This document shows, piece by piece, positions 1 to 58,543 of a stretch of DNA of 64,000 nucleotides. Every line of letters begins with the position of its first letter. Positions within the stretch are counted from its first letter, which is position 1. The notes under the pieces are model-generated. The model did not search any database, was not told where the DNA came from, and was given only the letters and a program-made list of their open reading frames with translations. Origin of the DNA: Mytilus trossulus (Eukaryota; Mollusca; Bivalvia; Mytilida; Mytilidae); contig NC_086375.1 in the NCBI RefSeq assembly GCF_036588685.1, forward strand, positions 38,648,566 to 38,712,565, read 5' to 3'. Both the position numbers and the translations under genes were made by a program.

Positions 1-174
1 TTTTTTTTCTGTATGCCTCCAGATTTTGAGCTGATTTTTGATATGTGAGACTACCATCATGTTTGTGTCCACATGTGTTATTGAAATTGCAGATTTTTCA
101 ACTTTTTGGGACAGGGCCATTCTTGTCGCTTTGACACATCTAGGTTTTTTTTTATGAATATATAGTAGAAAAGT

Positions 175-571
175 TCAGAAGGGGACGAAAGATTAAAGGG
201 AACAGTCAAACTCTTAAATTGAAAATAAACCCACAATGCCTGGCTAAAAATAAAAAAGACAAACCGACAAACATTAGAACACATGGCACAACATACAAAA
301 CTAAATAATAAGCAACACAAACTCCACCAGAAACTAGGGGGTGATCTCAGGTGCTCTGGAAGGGTAAGCAGATCCTGCTTTACATGTGGCACCCGTCATA
401 TTGCTTATGTGATAACAAATCTGGTAAAAAGTCTAATTCGGTAGGTCACATTCATGAAAGGGAAGGGGATTGTAGTTAAGACGTAAGGAACATATCCGAT
501 ATCATTTGTGAAATGGTTATTCTATTACGGTCAACCAACTCATAATGGCGTTCATAAAATTTAGGAAGGGA
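175..571 (-). repeat. Dispersed repeat family P, copy 1
   Basis: Reads on the - strand as the same sequence as 3370-3780 (catgtggagcaggatctgctt, then a T-rich end with tgactgtccctttggtat-like sequence). The translated reading frames that start MPHV in both copies are products of the repeat, not genes. Confidence 0.75.
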
Positions 572-2279
572 TCAAACATGCTCAAGGACTTCAAACTCAA
601 AAAATGCTTTTTTATTTCTTGTTTTAGTAAGATTTTGGAGTCAGTGATGTTTGTATCGTTTTTTGAAACTACCACCCAGTGATTTTTAAAGAGTTAATAA
701 TGACTCAATATTATATTAGCAGTTCCTGTATACAATATATCTTTACTTTGAAGTTAGAATTTGACCCTCCGTGGTGCCTTTGCTGTTAATTTGAGTGTTA
801 CATTCCATGCATAATTAAGTTTTCTTTTGTTCTTTGCAGTAAATGAAAAATCCTGTGTTTTTCTGTAATAATTATAAACAACCTGTTGATCTAATTATAA
901 GATAAGTTAATGATATTATCTAGTATACAGTAGGTAAAAAGTATATCTTTACCGATTATCTTAAATGCTTTTTTCAAAGGTCTAGAAACAAAATGTCACC
1001 AAATACTTTAATTTGCTTCATTGCCTTGAAAAAGTTTCGTTAATTTGTTTTCTAATTCGTCATTTTTTCAATAAAGTCAAGCATCTCTTTCCACTCTACG
1101 TGTAAGTGAGGTCTTTTTGTTCATTCATCAAAAGTTAAAATTAAAATATTAGTGGATTAGATTGGCTTTTACAAGCTGTATGGGGTTAAATGTAAATTAG
1201 ATTTTATTGATACTGTATCAGAACTTTCTGAATAAGGATTAAGGTAGTATTACTAGTACAAATTTATTGGTTTCCCTTTGAGGTGATCATTCAATATCAG
1301 TAATCTATGAAGCACAAAAAAATCATAACAAAAATTCGTTAAATGTTGAACTTATCATTTTTGTGAATGTATTTAATTAAGATATGGTTCAGATTAAAAG
1401 CTACAAATGAATTTTTCGAACCTTTGCAAAAACTTAATTACTCAAAATAAACATTCAGTATATAAAGGTCATGTTAAAAAGAAGTAGTGGTAAAATGTCA
1501 AGTATGAAACTTCAATGATAATTTCTAAAGTTATTTGAGATATAAAAGATCAGGACTTGAAAGTATTTTACTGGTAATTACATGGAGGTTTTATAAAAAA
1601 AGGCACTGATAATTATATACCATGTATACAGTAATAAGGATTTAAAGAGCTAATATTCATGAACATGTTTTATAAAAATGTACATGTATTCAGTTTGTAA
1701 AAACTTAACACTATACTGTTCTTAATGAGAAACATTGTACATTGACATAAGAAGAGGTCATGTTTCATTAGGAAATTTCATATAAATATCCCAATTTTAT
1801 AAAAATATGTTGTTTGTTATTCCATAAAAGTAATCATGATCTGAAAGAAATCTTTTCAATATGTCTTAATTATTTTCCTACTGTCATGACTGTATTTCAA
1901 ATCATAGGGAAATTTAACTTGTATATTAATCATGTTATGGAAATATTAAAATGAATAAATAGAAAAAATACAGGTAATGCAGATCCACTCTTGAATTCTT
2001 CAACATAACCTTAGATTTTACATTCCCTTTATTGAAATTCATAGCACATTGAACTGGGTTTTTTTCTGTGTAAGGTTTAGGTTTCAAATGATATTAAAAA
2101 AAAAGATGTAAGATATAAAAAGGAAGTCATTCAAACTCATAAGTCAGAGAAAAAAAATGATAAACAAAAATGAATAATAAATGACCAAAAGACAAACAAT
2201 TGTATACCAAGCACATCAAACTTGTCAACTAGACTACAAGACTGATCGAGACTACATTGCATTGTTAAACATTTACAAC

Positions 2280-3054
2280 CAGGGTTGGCAAAAACCAGGG
2301 TTTTATGAGTATTGCCCAGCCCAGTGGGAAATACTGGGAAAACACTGGGTTTTACTGGGTTTTAGTGGGTAATACTGGGTAATATAAAATACTTGTCTGA
2401 ATTTTAAATAGGATTCAGTGATAAACACAAATGTAATACATTTAATAAGATATTTATACCCTATTTTGTTTGACTAGCATTTGTCTAGAGTGGCAAACTG
2501 TAAATATAAAGCAAAAGAATTTTTGTTTTCAAATAAATATAACTCCTATTAAGAATTAACAATTACTTGTAAGAAACATTACATTTAAATAATGTCACTA
2601 ATTAATTAGTTATTATTCAGATTAGAACACAGTTTTGTTTATGGAACAATAATCAGCCCTTATAATTCTATAAGTGTTATTGGCATGACCCCTTAGGGTG
2701 TTTATTTAGCAATATGAATGTATAACAATTAAAATTAACAAGTCACTTAAACACTGCAATAAAATGCATGTTTCAAAGTTTGGATTATTAAAACAATGCT
2801 TGGTGATTAAAAAGGTATCTTTAAATGTACAAATCTTCTATTCTGCATACATATAGAATTAATAGAGAAGAGAATGAAATTGAAATTTCAATCTTCTAAA
2901 AATGACTGGCAATGGTTATCTGTATAAAAATATATATTTAGCTATTGCCCAGTATTGCCCACTATTACCCATTTCTGGGAGTATTGCCCAACCCGGGAAA
3001 ACCCGGGTTTTCCCACCCGGGAATTCCCGGGCGGGTAATACTTTGCCAACCCTG
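2280..3054. mobile_element. Non-autonomous hAT-like DNA transposon with 8-bp duplication
   Basis: The 775-bp element starts CAGGGTTGGCAAA (2280-2292) and ends with its exact complement TTTGCCAACCCTG (3042-3054). It is flanked by TTTACAAC (2272-2279) and TTTACAAT (3055-3062), a 7-of-8 target-site duplication. CAGGG ends and 8-bp duplications are hAT hallmarks. The ends are rich in tactggg/cccgggaa subterminal motifs, and no transposase frame is present. Confidence 0.8.
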
Positions 3055-3082
3055 TTTACAATCTTTAAAACAATAGAATAAA

Positions 3083-3473
3083 AGTTACGACGTAGGGAAC
3101 ATATCCGATATCATTTGTGAAACGGTTATTCCATAACGGTCAACCAACTCGTGATGGCGTCCGTAAAATTTACGAAGGGATGATTTCAGCTTTCCAATTG
3201 TGAACTTTCCATTTATAAGTAGCAACATTCCAGCAGCACCTGCATACGGGGTATATATCTCCCAATTGATACGATATTCCTGTGCTTGCATTTCCTATCA
3301 TGATTTTCTTGATAGAGGGTTACTGCTCACAAGGAAGCTATTAAACCAATAGTTCCAAATGGTGAAGTTGAAATCATCCCTTCGTAAATTTTACAGACGC
3401 CATCACGAGTTGGTTGACCGTTCTGGAATAACCGTTTCACAAATGATATCGGATATGTTCCTTACGTCGTAAC
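3083..3473. repeat. Inverted repeat with 113-bp arms
   Basis: Arms 3083-3195 and 3361-3473 are near-complementary (cgatatcatttgtgaaacgg against ccgtttcacaaatgatatcg) around a 165-bp loop. The right arm is also the start of repeat P copy 2, so the left arm is an inverted partial copy of the same repeat. Confidence 0.75.
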
Positions 3474-3780
3474 TACAATCCCCTTCCCTTTCATGAATTT
3501 GACCTACCGAATTAGACTATTTACCGGATTTGTAATCACATAAGCAACACGATGGGTGCCGCATGTGGAGCAGGATCTGCTTACCCTTTCGGAGCACCTG
3601 AAATCACCCCTAGTTTTTGGTGGGGTTCGTGTTGTTTATTCTTTAGTTTTCTATGTTGTGTCATGTGTACTATTGTTTTTCTGTTTGTCTTTTTCATTTT
3701 TAGCCATGGCGTTGTCAGTTTGTTTTAGATTGACGAGTTTGACTGTCCCTTTGGTATCTTTCATCCCTCTTTTAAAGCTT
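3370..3780 (+). repeat. Dispersed repeat family P, copy 2
   Basis: The + strand partner of 175-571. Similarity covers the gatatcggatatgttcctta block, the gatctgctta block and the T-rich tail ending near ttcatccctcttttaaagc. Confidence 0.75.
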
Positions 3781-4016
3781 TACTCAATATTGTAACTAAT
3801 ATTAAGCAGAAAACATTACAGGGAAAAAATCCAATTTATACCATTGATTGTAATAAAACATGAAATATTCCTTTTATTACATCAAATAGAACTAACATGC
3901 ACTTGTGACATATTTGTATACATGTATTTTTAAGTAATTAAAGGTTCTTCAATAACTTTATTTTCATTTTATCACAAGTGAGATGTTTAAAATTATGTAA
4001 TGTTTTATATTTGCAG

Positions 4017-42150
<38,134 letters not shown>

Positions 42151-42317
42151 TAGAGCATGGGATTGAATTTCTAAAATTCTGTACTTTAGTAGCTTATTTA
42201 CAAGACAATTGTGTAATGTTTTCCATAAATCTATGCATCATATGAATTTTGATTTTTTCATTTCAACACTATCATAAAAGTCAACCTTTGATGTCGGTTG
42301 ACTTCATGAACCAGTGC

Positions 42318-43249
42318 AAACAGTCAATGTCAAAATTGAAATTTTTTTTAATTTAGAAAGTAAAATGAAGGGAGAAATTTGCGCCACATTATTTTCTGCA
42401 ATGCTACGTTTGCACCACCAGTTTTAGAATTACATGGTATCATTTGCGCCAAAAATAGAACATACGATTGCGCCAATTAGAAGAAAAATTACTTCCCTTC
42501 TCCTTTATTCGGACTTGAAACCGGCAGTTTACACGAATGTTCCCTTTTCTAAAACATATCTTCTTCTTACTGCTGCTGCATGGGTACTTCCCATGCATGG
42601 GTACTTCCCAATATAATGTATTTAGTAGCTAGTAACTTCACTTTATTGTCCAAAAAACACAAACATTGAAGGATGAAATGCATAAAACAGTTCATTGTAA
42701 TTCTTGTGGAATGCTTCTGTTCCATTACTGGTGCATCTTGCTGTAGATAGTTTAAGCCCATATGCATGATGGAAACAAATCACTGTGTCATCAACATATT
42801 TGACTTAAACATAATCAGCAAAAGAATCTATTTTCTTCTCCTTTGGCATATCTTGTATTAAATATTCAGCAAAGCAATAAGTTTTCTTTTCTCTCTGTAC
42901 ATGGACTGTCTAATGCATTTTAAGTCATTTCTCTCCAGGTGCTCATCTACATGATGAAATATCTCCGAACATATAATCCTTTTTAAGCCAAAAATAAGAA
43001 TAAATATATATTAATCATTAATATATATGATAGATATGTGGACAGGTAAATTGGCGCAAATGAGCTCCGAATATTGGCGCAATTTATATATTTGGAAAAC
43101 AAAATTTGGTGCATTGATACCCCTGAAAAACAATAATTGGCACAAAAGGACTGCTGCCAAAATGAATAAGATGAATTGTTATTAAAATACTTTCATTTTA
43201 ATTTTAATTTCTAAATTTACAAAATTTCCAATTTTGACATTGACTGTTT
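42318..43249. mobile_element. 932-bp element with AT-rich inverted ends
   Basis: The left end aaacagtcaatgtcaaaatt is the complement of the right end aattttgacattgactgttta (one base apart), and similarity continues inward through aaatttagaaagtaaaatga-like sequence. Inside are repeated gcgccaa/ttggcgc motifs. No transposase frame. Confidence 0.78.
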
Positions 43250-44192
43250 ATAAATGCATACAATACTTTCTGAATTAATAGTAGATATATTATTATTACG
43301 ATGTTTATACATAAATTGTTGGTTATCTTTATTTTTTTCAAAGAAAAGTTATGATTACATCAAGCAGTATTATAAAATGAAATCAGCATTTTTGTAATGT
43401 TAAAAGTTGTACCAATTAATTTTGTAAACTGATGGTTTGTCATCTGGTATCATCCAATTATTACTAGTAAGAGAGTACAGCAACTGACAATTGTTTGTGC
43501 AGGTCCAGTTTAATTTTTAGTGTCCTCACTATGGTCTTGTCGAATGAACCAATGCTTCTTTAAACAGGCTTATGATATTTTGTACTCTATAATTAACTAG
43601 AAAATGGCTTTGCCGATTCTTGCTTTATTTTGCTATTCCAAATTTTCACTGCAACTGTAAAGACTTAAGTTTAATCATTTTTTACATTTTTATATTTTTT
43701 TTTATTTTAAAGGTCACACATTTCTATTTAAAGATATGATATACGGAGGCCAGTCTGAGTCAGTTATGGAAATATATATAAAATTCTTTTTCTATCTGCA
43801 TGAAACCCTTTTTCCAAAATCAAGATGCTACTTTTCAGTTTTGGTGATTTTGCATCTACTTCTGTCATAAAGTCATCTTTTTTAAATTAAAACAGAGGAT
43901 GTGAGCATTACAGTTAATATTTACTCTTTGTTATGGTTCCATATTTTTAATCATGTTTATTTTTTATTTTGTTTTTTATATGAATAACATGCAATGAATT
44001 TTTAAGCAGAAGACAGAACTGCTGATAAATTCAAGATTTTATTTTGTTACCTGTGATATTTTAGAAAGTCTGTGATAAATATTTTTTATTAATAAACAAA
44101 GAAATATTTATCTTGTTATGAATTTAATATGGTGGTGCTTTATTCAATATTCTGTAAATATTTTGTATCTTAGGTGAATGTTGCTTTGAATC

Positions 44193-44346
44193 TTTGCAAT
44201 CTGAATTGTGGGTAAATGCTCCTTTATAGTACCAGCACATAATCATTATAGGTCTTTAATATCAGATTATTTGCAATCTGAATTGTGGGTAAATGCTCCT
44301 TTATAGTACCAGCACATAATCATTATAGGTCTTCAATATCAGGTTA
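44193..44346 (+). repeat. 77-bp tandem duplication
   Basis: tttgcaatctgaattgtggg starts at 44193 and 44270; the two units are almost identical, so the duplication is recent. Confidence 0.9.
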
Positions 44347-45494
44347 ACGTATTTATCAAAGAAGTACATGTTCTTGTCTGTCTGACAAATGTCGTATGGC
44401 CTTGACATCATTTTCAGACTTCATGGTCGTGATAGATTTCATGTCTGTTTCTTAGTATATATGCTATACAGCTTGGCAATGCTTAGTATAGATTCATCGT
44501 AAAAGTATAGGGTTGGGTAGCTTATTTGTGGTAGCTGCTGTGAATAATTGACATAAGTCACTATATTTGCTGTGGAAGTAGAAATTTGCTTTTTTGTTGT
44601 CCCATCCAAACCTTCTCTTTTTCATTCCATCTTTCTTTCAATGAATTGGCCTTTAATGCTAATATGGTGCAAGAAACTCATAAATAATTAGGTCTGACCT
44701 TTGTAAATAGGCATGAAAGGTCAACAATATTTTGATTCATGAATGTAATGGAAGGATTGTATGTTCATTTTATACAAATTGTATTTGACTTTGATATAAT
44801 TTTTAATGCTCATGTGGTCAGCTTTAAGTTTACTGGATTTGGTCTTTTGCATGGTATAATTATGCACATCATACATTCCAAAATTAAAAGATAGATTGCC
44901 AACGAAGCAGCTAACCAACATGTACCAAAAGACACATTTGAAGTTAAACCTTCAACAATGAATAAAAACCAATGGTGTAAGGTATCACTTAGCAATAAAA
45001 GTTCTCCAGTACACCAGATTACATGTAAATCGGCAATTAAAAAGACAGTCAACAGAGTAAATTAGTAATAGTTAAGTAATACAAGGACCATGACATCCTT
45101 TGGAATATGGACACATGGCTTGAGACAGGCACTCAAGTATGTGGTAAGGTAAACCATATTTACTGTGCACTCTCTTATCTATCCCCCGCCCCTGACACTA
45201 CCCTCCTCCTCACCTGAGGTACATTTTTGTTGTGGTATAACAACAACACAATACTAAGTACTGTAAAAATTAACTGGAATGGACATTACTCAAAATATAG
45301 ATCGACATACAGAATGAAAAAAAAATGCAAATAGTACTGAAATTCTAAACCTATAACGTTCAGTATATTTATATTTCTCTCTTTATTGGATTAGAATGTC
45401 AAATTCAGGTTAAGAATGATTTTGAAATGACAATTTAAGTGTAAAAACACTTATAGCATATTGAATGGTATCATGTTTTTGTTGGTCTAAATCC

Positions 45495-45545
45495 TGAACA
45501 TGCAAGAAGTATTTGCCACTGGACGTTAAGCAAAAGTAGAATAAG
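45495..45545 (+). repeat. Short repeat E (gccactggacgttaagca)
   Basis: cctgaacatgcaagaagtat then ttgccactggacgttaagca; also at 47093-47175 and, reversed, at 50570-50640 and 52475-52640. Confidence 0.6.
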
Positions 45546-46229
45546 GCAAAGACACATTATAAACACGGGAAAGATAAATTCACTGGTCAATAACTTTTAT
45601 GCACACATAAAATGACCTAAAACTATACCAATTGGGGTTTGATCATTCTAAATACTGCTACGTAAATAACTTGATACTGCAACGGTGCTATTTGTGGAGT
45701 CGAGATACATTGACCCATAAATACATAATTATAAGGTCAGTCACTGGCCATTGTTTGTGACGAGAACAATATGTTTCCGTAGAATTGTCTTTATGACGTT
45801 ACGAAGTATTGCTAGTACAGGTTCGCGGATTTTTTTCATCGCCTGCATTATGTCTATAAAAATTCACGAGATTCAAACAAAATGTCTATTTTTAGCTTTG
45901 AATAGTGAATAATTATGTTTCGTCTTGTCTGTTCCCATTGCGAAATGGAATAGAAATGTCTCTAAAGCCACACTTTCCTGGTCTGTCCAGAGACAATGTA
46001 TACACTATGCTCATTCCATGTTTGGTCTACCCTACTTAAATAACTTGAGGATCATTCGAGATTTCCTTTTGTCTGTAGCATAAATGAACAGATGCATTCC
46101 ATCTTGCCATTCAATGTGAAATCAAATTTCTCCAACCAGTGATTCTTGATATCTCACTTAAAACCTGGGACTGTTATACTAGTGTAATAGTCCCAGCTTA
46201 AACTAAAGTATACATATGGTTTTACACTT

Positions 46230-46385
46230 GTAATTTTGGGGCCCTTTATAGTTTGTTGTTCGGTGTGAGCCAAGGCTCCGTGTTAAAGGCCGTACATTGA
46301 CCTATAATGGTTTACTTTTTTAAATTATTATTTTGATGGAGAGTTATCTCATTGGCACTCACACCACATCTTCCTTTTTCGATAT
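46230..46385 (+). repeat. SINE-like repeat family A, near-complete copy
   Basis: ggggccctttatagtttgtt, cggtgtgagccaaggctccg, aatggtttactttttt and ctcattggcactcacaccac appear in order; this is the best uninterrupted + strand copy here. Confidence 0.75.
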
Positions 46386-46659
46386 AACTGAGAAAGTGAC
46401 TTTGAGTTCAACAAATCAATACAAACAAGCGAAAATATTCTGTAAACAATTATGACAATTATTGTATATTTGCCTCATAATTGGTTTATTAGTTAATTAG
46501 TTTGTTTTTTGGTATGCTATTAACGTCAATTTGACAGAAAAACTTAGTATTCGTGTACACAGTTGGAATACTTCCACTTGTATTCGTTGCACGAATTGTT
46601 TCTTATGATCCACACACTAGCTCGATAAGTGCATTTACTCATTGTTGAAAGCCGTTCAG

Positions 46660-46745
46660 TAACCAATAGCTTACATTCATGCTATTTGGTCTCTGGTTTA
46701 TATTTTCTCATTGGCACCCATACCGCATCTCCTTATTTTTGTAAT
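46660..46745 (+). repeat. SINE-like repeat family A fragment
   Basis: ctatttggtctctggtttat then ctcattggcacccataccgc and atctccttatttttgtaat. Confidence 0.6.
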
Positions 46746-47092
46746 GAAGGATGTAAAAAAGGGTATAAAACAAAATTTCCAATTCACAGATTTGTGATCA
46801 AATGTTAAAACATCAAAAAAGAAGAAATGTCGGATTATTGATTAACTGATTGTTTTCAATGTAACACTTTTTTAAATAACAATGGAGAATTGAAAATAAG
46901 GACTGAATTAGCTAGAGGATTATACAAGACAAAATGTCCAAACATCAAGGAAAAGAAACCTTCATTATAACCAATGATTTTCACGGCTTTAAAGTTTGAC
47001 TGGAATGAACCGAACAATAAACTTCCGATGAAATAGAAAGAAAACTCTTTACACATTTTGTTTACAATATCATGACATTATAGATCTATTAG

Positions 47093-47175
47093 TCCTAAGA
47101 AATGCATGAAATATTTGCCACTGAATGTTAAGCAACCAACAATAAGTTAATTATAAAAACATGCATTAATTGCCT
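47093..47175 (+). repeat. Short repeat E copy
   Basis: gaaatatttgccactgaatg then ttaagcaaccaacaataag. Confidence 0.6.
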
Positions 47176-47213
47176 TATGGATTAATGTTTGCAAAACTTG
47201 ATTAAATATCATT

Positions 47214-47219
47214 TTTATT
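47214..47219 (-). terminator. Possible poly(A) signal of the single-exon TSSK
   Basis: TTTATT on the + strand reads AATAAA on the - strand, about 250 nt past the stop of the 356-aa kinase. Such hexamers are frequent in AT-rich DNA, so this is tentative. Confidence 0.3.
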
Positions 47220-47469
47220 ATTAAATTTTAACACTCATGCAAATGCAATATAAATAAACAGTACCATATAAACAAAGTATTACAATTGAAAAATATAATC
47301 ACCTACAATATAATATGCTATCTTATCAAAATATTACAAAATATACACCTATAGAAAAGTTGAAAGTATTGCACTTATAAAAGGAAAAACATTTCTAAAC
47401 CGTTTATAATTATTTCCAAAATACAAATAATGATTACCAAAATCCAGTACGAACGAATCACAATTTTCA

Positions 47470-48540
47470 TTACCCAGATTGTTCACTTGTAGAGGGCGCT
47501 TCCTTGTCTTGTTTCTCCGATTTCCGACTTGCTCCTTCCATCTTGACATTTTCGGGTCGTATTTTCACATCTTGTTTAAACCATGGAGAGCCAAGGAGCT
47601 CATATATATCTGGTCTGTCTTTATAATCATAGGAAAACAACCACAAAATTAAACAACGGCAATCATCTGAGACGTTTTTCTTAAACTTTTGCCATGGGAA
47701 GTTCAAACGTTTATGTTCCTCTAACACACCCTGATTTCCTTTACTTTCATCGTAAGGCATTTTACCGGTAACAAAAATATACAAAATCACTCCAATAGCC
47801 CAAATGTCTGCTTTTCTAGGATCATAGGGCTCTCCTTTCAAAATTTCTGGAGCAGCATATGACTTTGAGCCACAGTATGTTCTGCTAAGATCCCGCATGC
47901 AGTCCTCTTTAACGAAACCAAAATCACATATCTTTATCGTGTGGGTGCCATCTAATAGAAGGTTTTCCAGCTTGAGATCTCTGTGAGTAATGTTTTGTTC
48001 ATGGAGATATCGTACTGCTTCACAAATCTGACGTGTCCAAGAACGAGCAATTATATCTTTGATAGCTCCATTACGCTGAATGTATCTCAAAACATCACCA
48101 TTTTCTGCAAACTCTAATATCATATACACACGTCTACTATCCTCGAAAATATCTAGCATACGAATAATATGAGGATGGCGAAGTTTAGGCCATATCTCCA
48201 TTTCACGAGGAAGAAATCTGTGCTGAAAATCTTTCGGTGCTTTTGTTCTGTCTATTATTTTTACAGCAACTTTATCACGATCGCTCTTAAAGCAATGTGC
48301 ATACTTGACTTTGGAATAACTTCCGCTTCCAAGAGTTTGTTTCACTAAATATCCTTTCTTTGCTAAGACAGCACGGTAAGTTGGTCTATAAGTTACGGTT
48401 TCATTCCTTGAGGATAGCGATCGTTTCACATCGACTTGTTCGAGCTCTGATTGCATAAGCTCGAGTTCTGCCATTAATTTGTCAGGCTTCGATGAACTCT
48501 CCTCAGCCATCCTCTTCTTGGACCGCTTTTCAGGCAGCAT
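47470..48540 (-). CDS. Testis-specific serine/threonine kinase-like protein, single exon
   Basis: A 356-residue protein kinase of the TSSK group within the CAMK-like kinases, in one uninterrupted exon. After a charged, coiled-coil-like N-terminus (residues 1-60) come the glycine loop (LGSGSYSKV, 70-78), the ATP-binding Lys in VAVK (94), a candidate C-helix Glu in LPREME (113), the catalytic HRDLKLEN (186-193), DFGF (206-209), the activation segment SRTYCGSKSYAAPE and an RPDIYELLGSPWF ending. All catalytic residues are present, so it should be active. The FLPRE block and the CGSxxYAAPE segment are the TSSK signature. I chose the ATG ending at 48540; an upstream TTG in frame is not a likely start. 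It lies head to head with the four-exon TSSK gene. TSSKs act in late spermatids, but which TSSK this matches is uncertain. Confidence 0.9.
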   Translation of the reverse strand: MLPEKRSKKRMAEESSSKPDKLMAELELMQSELEQVDVKRSLSSRNETVTYRPTYRAVLAKKGYLVKQTLGSGSYSKVKYAHCFKSDRDKVAVKIIDRTKAPKDFQHRFLPREMEIWPKLRHPHIIRMLDIFEDSRRVYMILEFAENGDVLRYIQRNGAIKDIIARSWTRQICEAVRYLHEQNITHRDLKLENLLLDGTHTIKICDFGFVKEDCMRDLSRTYCGSKSYAAPEILKGEPYDPRKADIWAIGVILYIFVTGKMPYDESKGNQGVLEEHKRLNFPWQKFKKNVSDDCRCLILWLFSYDYKDRPDIYELLGSPWFKQDVKIRPENVKMEGASRKSEKQDKEAPSTSEQSG

Positions 48541-48815
48541 TAACAATTGTAGGACCTTTAGCTTGTTTAAAATTTACAACTTCCACATTCCTGAAGCTTG
48601 TTATTTTTTACTGCCTCTTCTGTTGACATCCAACTCCAAAACGAGACACAATGGTTAGAACCAAGAGCAACCAAAATGTCGGCGTCATTGTAGAACAAAC
48701 GTCACTATGGAGGCTGCAGAGCAACGGACTTCCAACAATGTCCAAGGAGCGTAACGTGATGCTACATTTTGCACCAAACATTATGTAAGAACTTATTGGA
48801 TATGGCTGATTTAAA
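48541..48815. promoter_or_regulatory. Shared divergent promoter region of the TSSK pair
   Basis: Only 275 bp separate the two start codons, which point away from each other, so both 5' UTRs and promoters must lie here or overlap. I see no TATA box. An ACGTCA at 48699-48704 and a GCGTCA at 48682-48687 resemble cAMP-response half-sites, which drive many spermatid genes in mammals through CREM; relevance here is inference. Confidence 0.55.
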
Positions 48816-57334
<8,519 letters not shown>

Positions 57335-57416
57335 TTGCAATATTATAAAAATATTTTTTTTATAAACCGTTTTCGGTTGTTTATTTTTGTAGATTTTTAA
57401 ATTTATTTGTTTTTTT

Positions 57417-57422
57417 AATAAA
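57417..57422 (+). terminator. Poly(A) signal AATAAA of the four-exon TSSK
   Basis: A canonical AATAAA lies 83 nt after the TAA stop in a T-rich stretch, at the usual distance for a short 3' UTR. Confidence 0.6.
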
Positions 57423-58543
57423 ATTTCTATATATATATTACAATTAGATTTAGTAATCTTTTAACATGACCCAAACGAAATCAGATAATTGACTGGCAGG
57501 TTTCAGACGGACAAAAGAGAGACGCAAACAGATATTGAACGTTGAATGTGTTTGCTGAGTGGAGGAAGGGGTCTGAATCTTTTTATTCTTTCGTCTATCT
57601 ATTCAATTTCTTTCTCTTTTTTCTATGAAAAAGGTTTTTAGCTAAATATTTACTTTTCACTAATATAATTTTGCAAAGGTAGCAGGTTTGATAAAGTTGC
57701 ATTTTGTCACTCTCATTTAAATTCAGGAAGTAGAAAACTTTCATAAACAACCGTAATTGTGTTTCTAATAAAGCCTTAATCAGGTACGCTAGAAATCAAA
57801 GTGTAACGTTATATGATTTATCCGAATTTTGTCTTAACTTTTCTGTGTATGGATTCAAAATGTTTGCTTACGTTGGACTAACTGCAGTAATCTCAAGTTA
57901 AACTCAGCTTATATCCTAACAACAAATGAAAGTTTAACCTTAACTTGTCTTACACAAAAGGTTAATAGTCACTGTGCTAACACAAAATTGAGACATATCT
58001 GCAACCAAACGGACCAGATCGTTTCCTCCTTTACTTTTATTGATGAAATTTACTTGGTTTTGAAGGATCGGAGAAGCTACACCTTCTGGGAAAGCCAGAC
58101 AACACCACGATAAAAGAAACCAACAATTAATCAAAAAGGCAAACACCTCTACACTGTAAACTAAAATTATTGAGCAACTGGAAACCTACAAAAACTTAAG
58201 TTGAAACCAGATGCCCCGGAAGCGTAACACTAATAATTTAATCAATCAAGCGGATTGCTGAAAATGACGAGTCGTGGTAAATGGTTTAAATGTATACTAG
58301 TTGAAGGTCCTGGTGTGACTTGTAGTTGTTTATAAACTCATGTCATCCAGGGTCTGTTTTGAGCGGGGTTTTTGTATTGGCGTTATTTCAAAGTGACAAA
58401 TATATATTAGGTATAAAAATATAAAAATTTTGTTTATCTTCATTTCAGTGTGTTTCAATTTAGAAAAAGTTGTCGCTTCAATAATTTTGTTTCATTTTTG
58501 TTTCATAATGTTTGGGTTTTTAAAAAAAATCTTTTTGGTGTAA

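Larger units (their letters stand above)
1..4016. other. WDR64-like intron (5' side), repeat-filled
   Basis: No exon is seen here. The first visible exon at 4017 needs an upstream donor, so this is intron. It holds two copies of one repeat in opposite orientation (175-571 and 3370-3780), a hAT-like element and a long inverted repeat. From 600 to 2150 I see nothing beyond AT-rich sequence. Confidence 0.55.
42151..47469. other. Intergenic region between the WDR64-like gene and the TSSK pair
   Basis: No supported gene. It holds the 932-bp element (42318-43249), the 77-bp duplication (44193-44346), a family A copy (46230-46385) and fragments of the 'ctggacgttaagca' repeat at 45495-45545 and 47093-47175. 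An AATAAA at 44091 could serve a long WDR64-like 3' UTR, but this is a guess. I see nothing in 44400-45450. Confidence 0.5.

Noticed and set aside
78..392. Small protein starting MPHV on the - strand, similar to one at 3556-3795
   Set aside because: The similarity comes from two copies of one dispersed repeat; frames are not conserved over the rest of the repeat.
48541..48546. Upstream TTG start for the single-exon TSSK
   Set aside because: Eukaryotic initiation at TTG is rare, and an ATG follows two codons later at 48538-48540.
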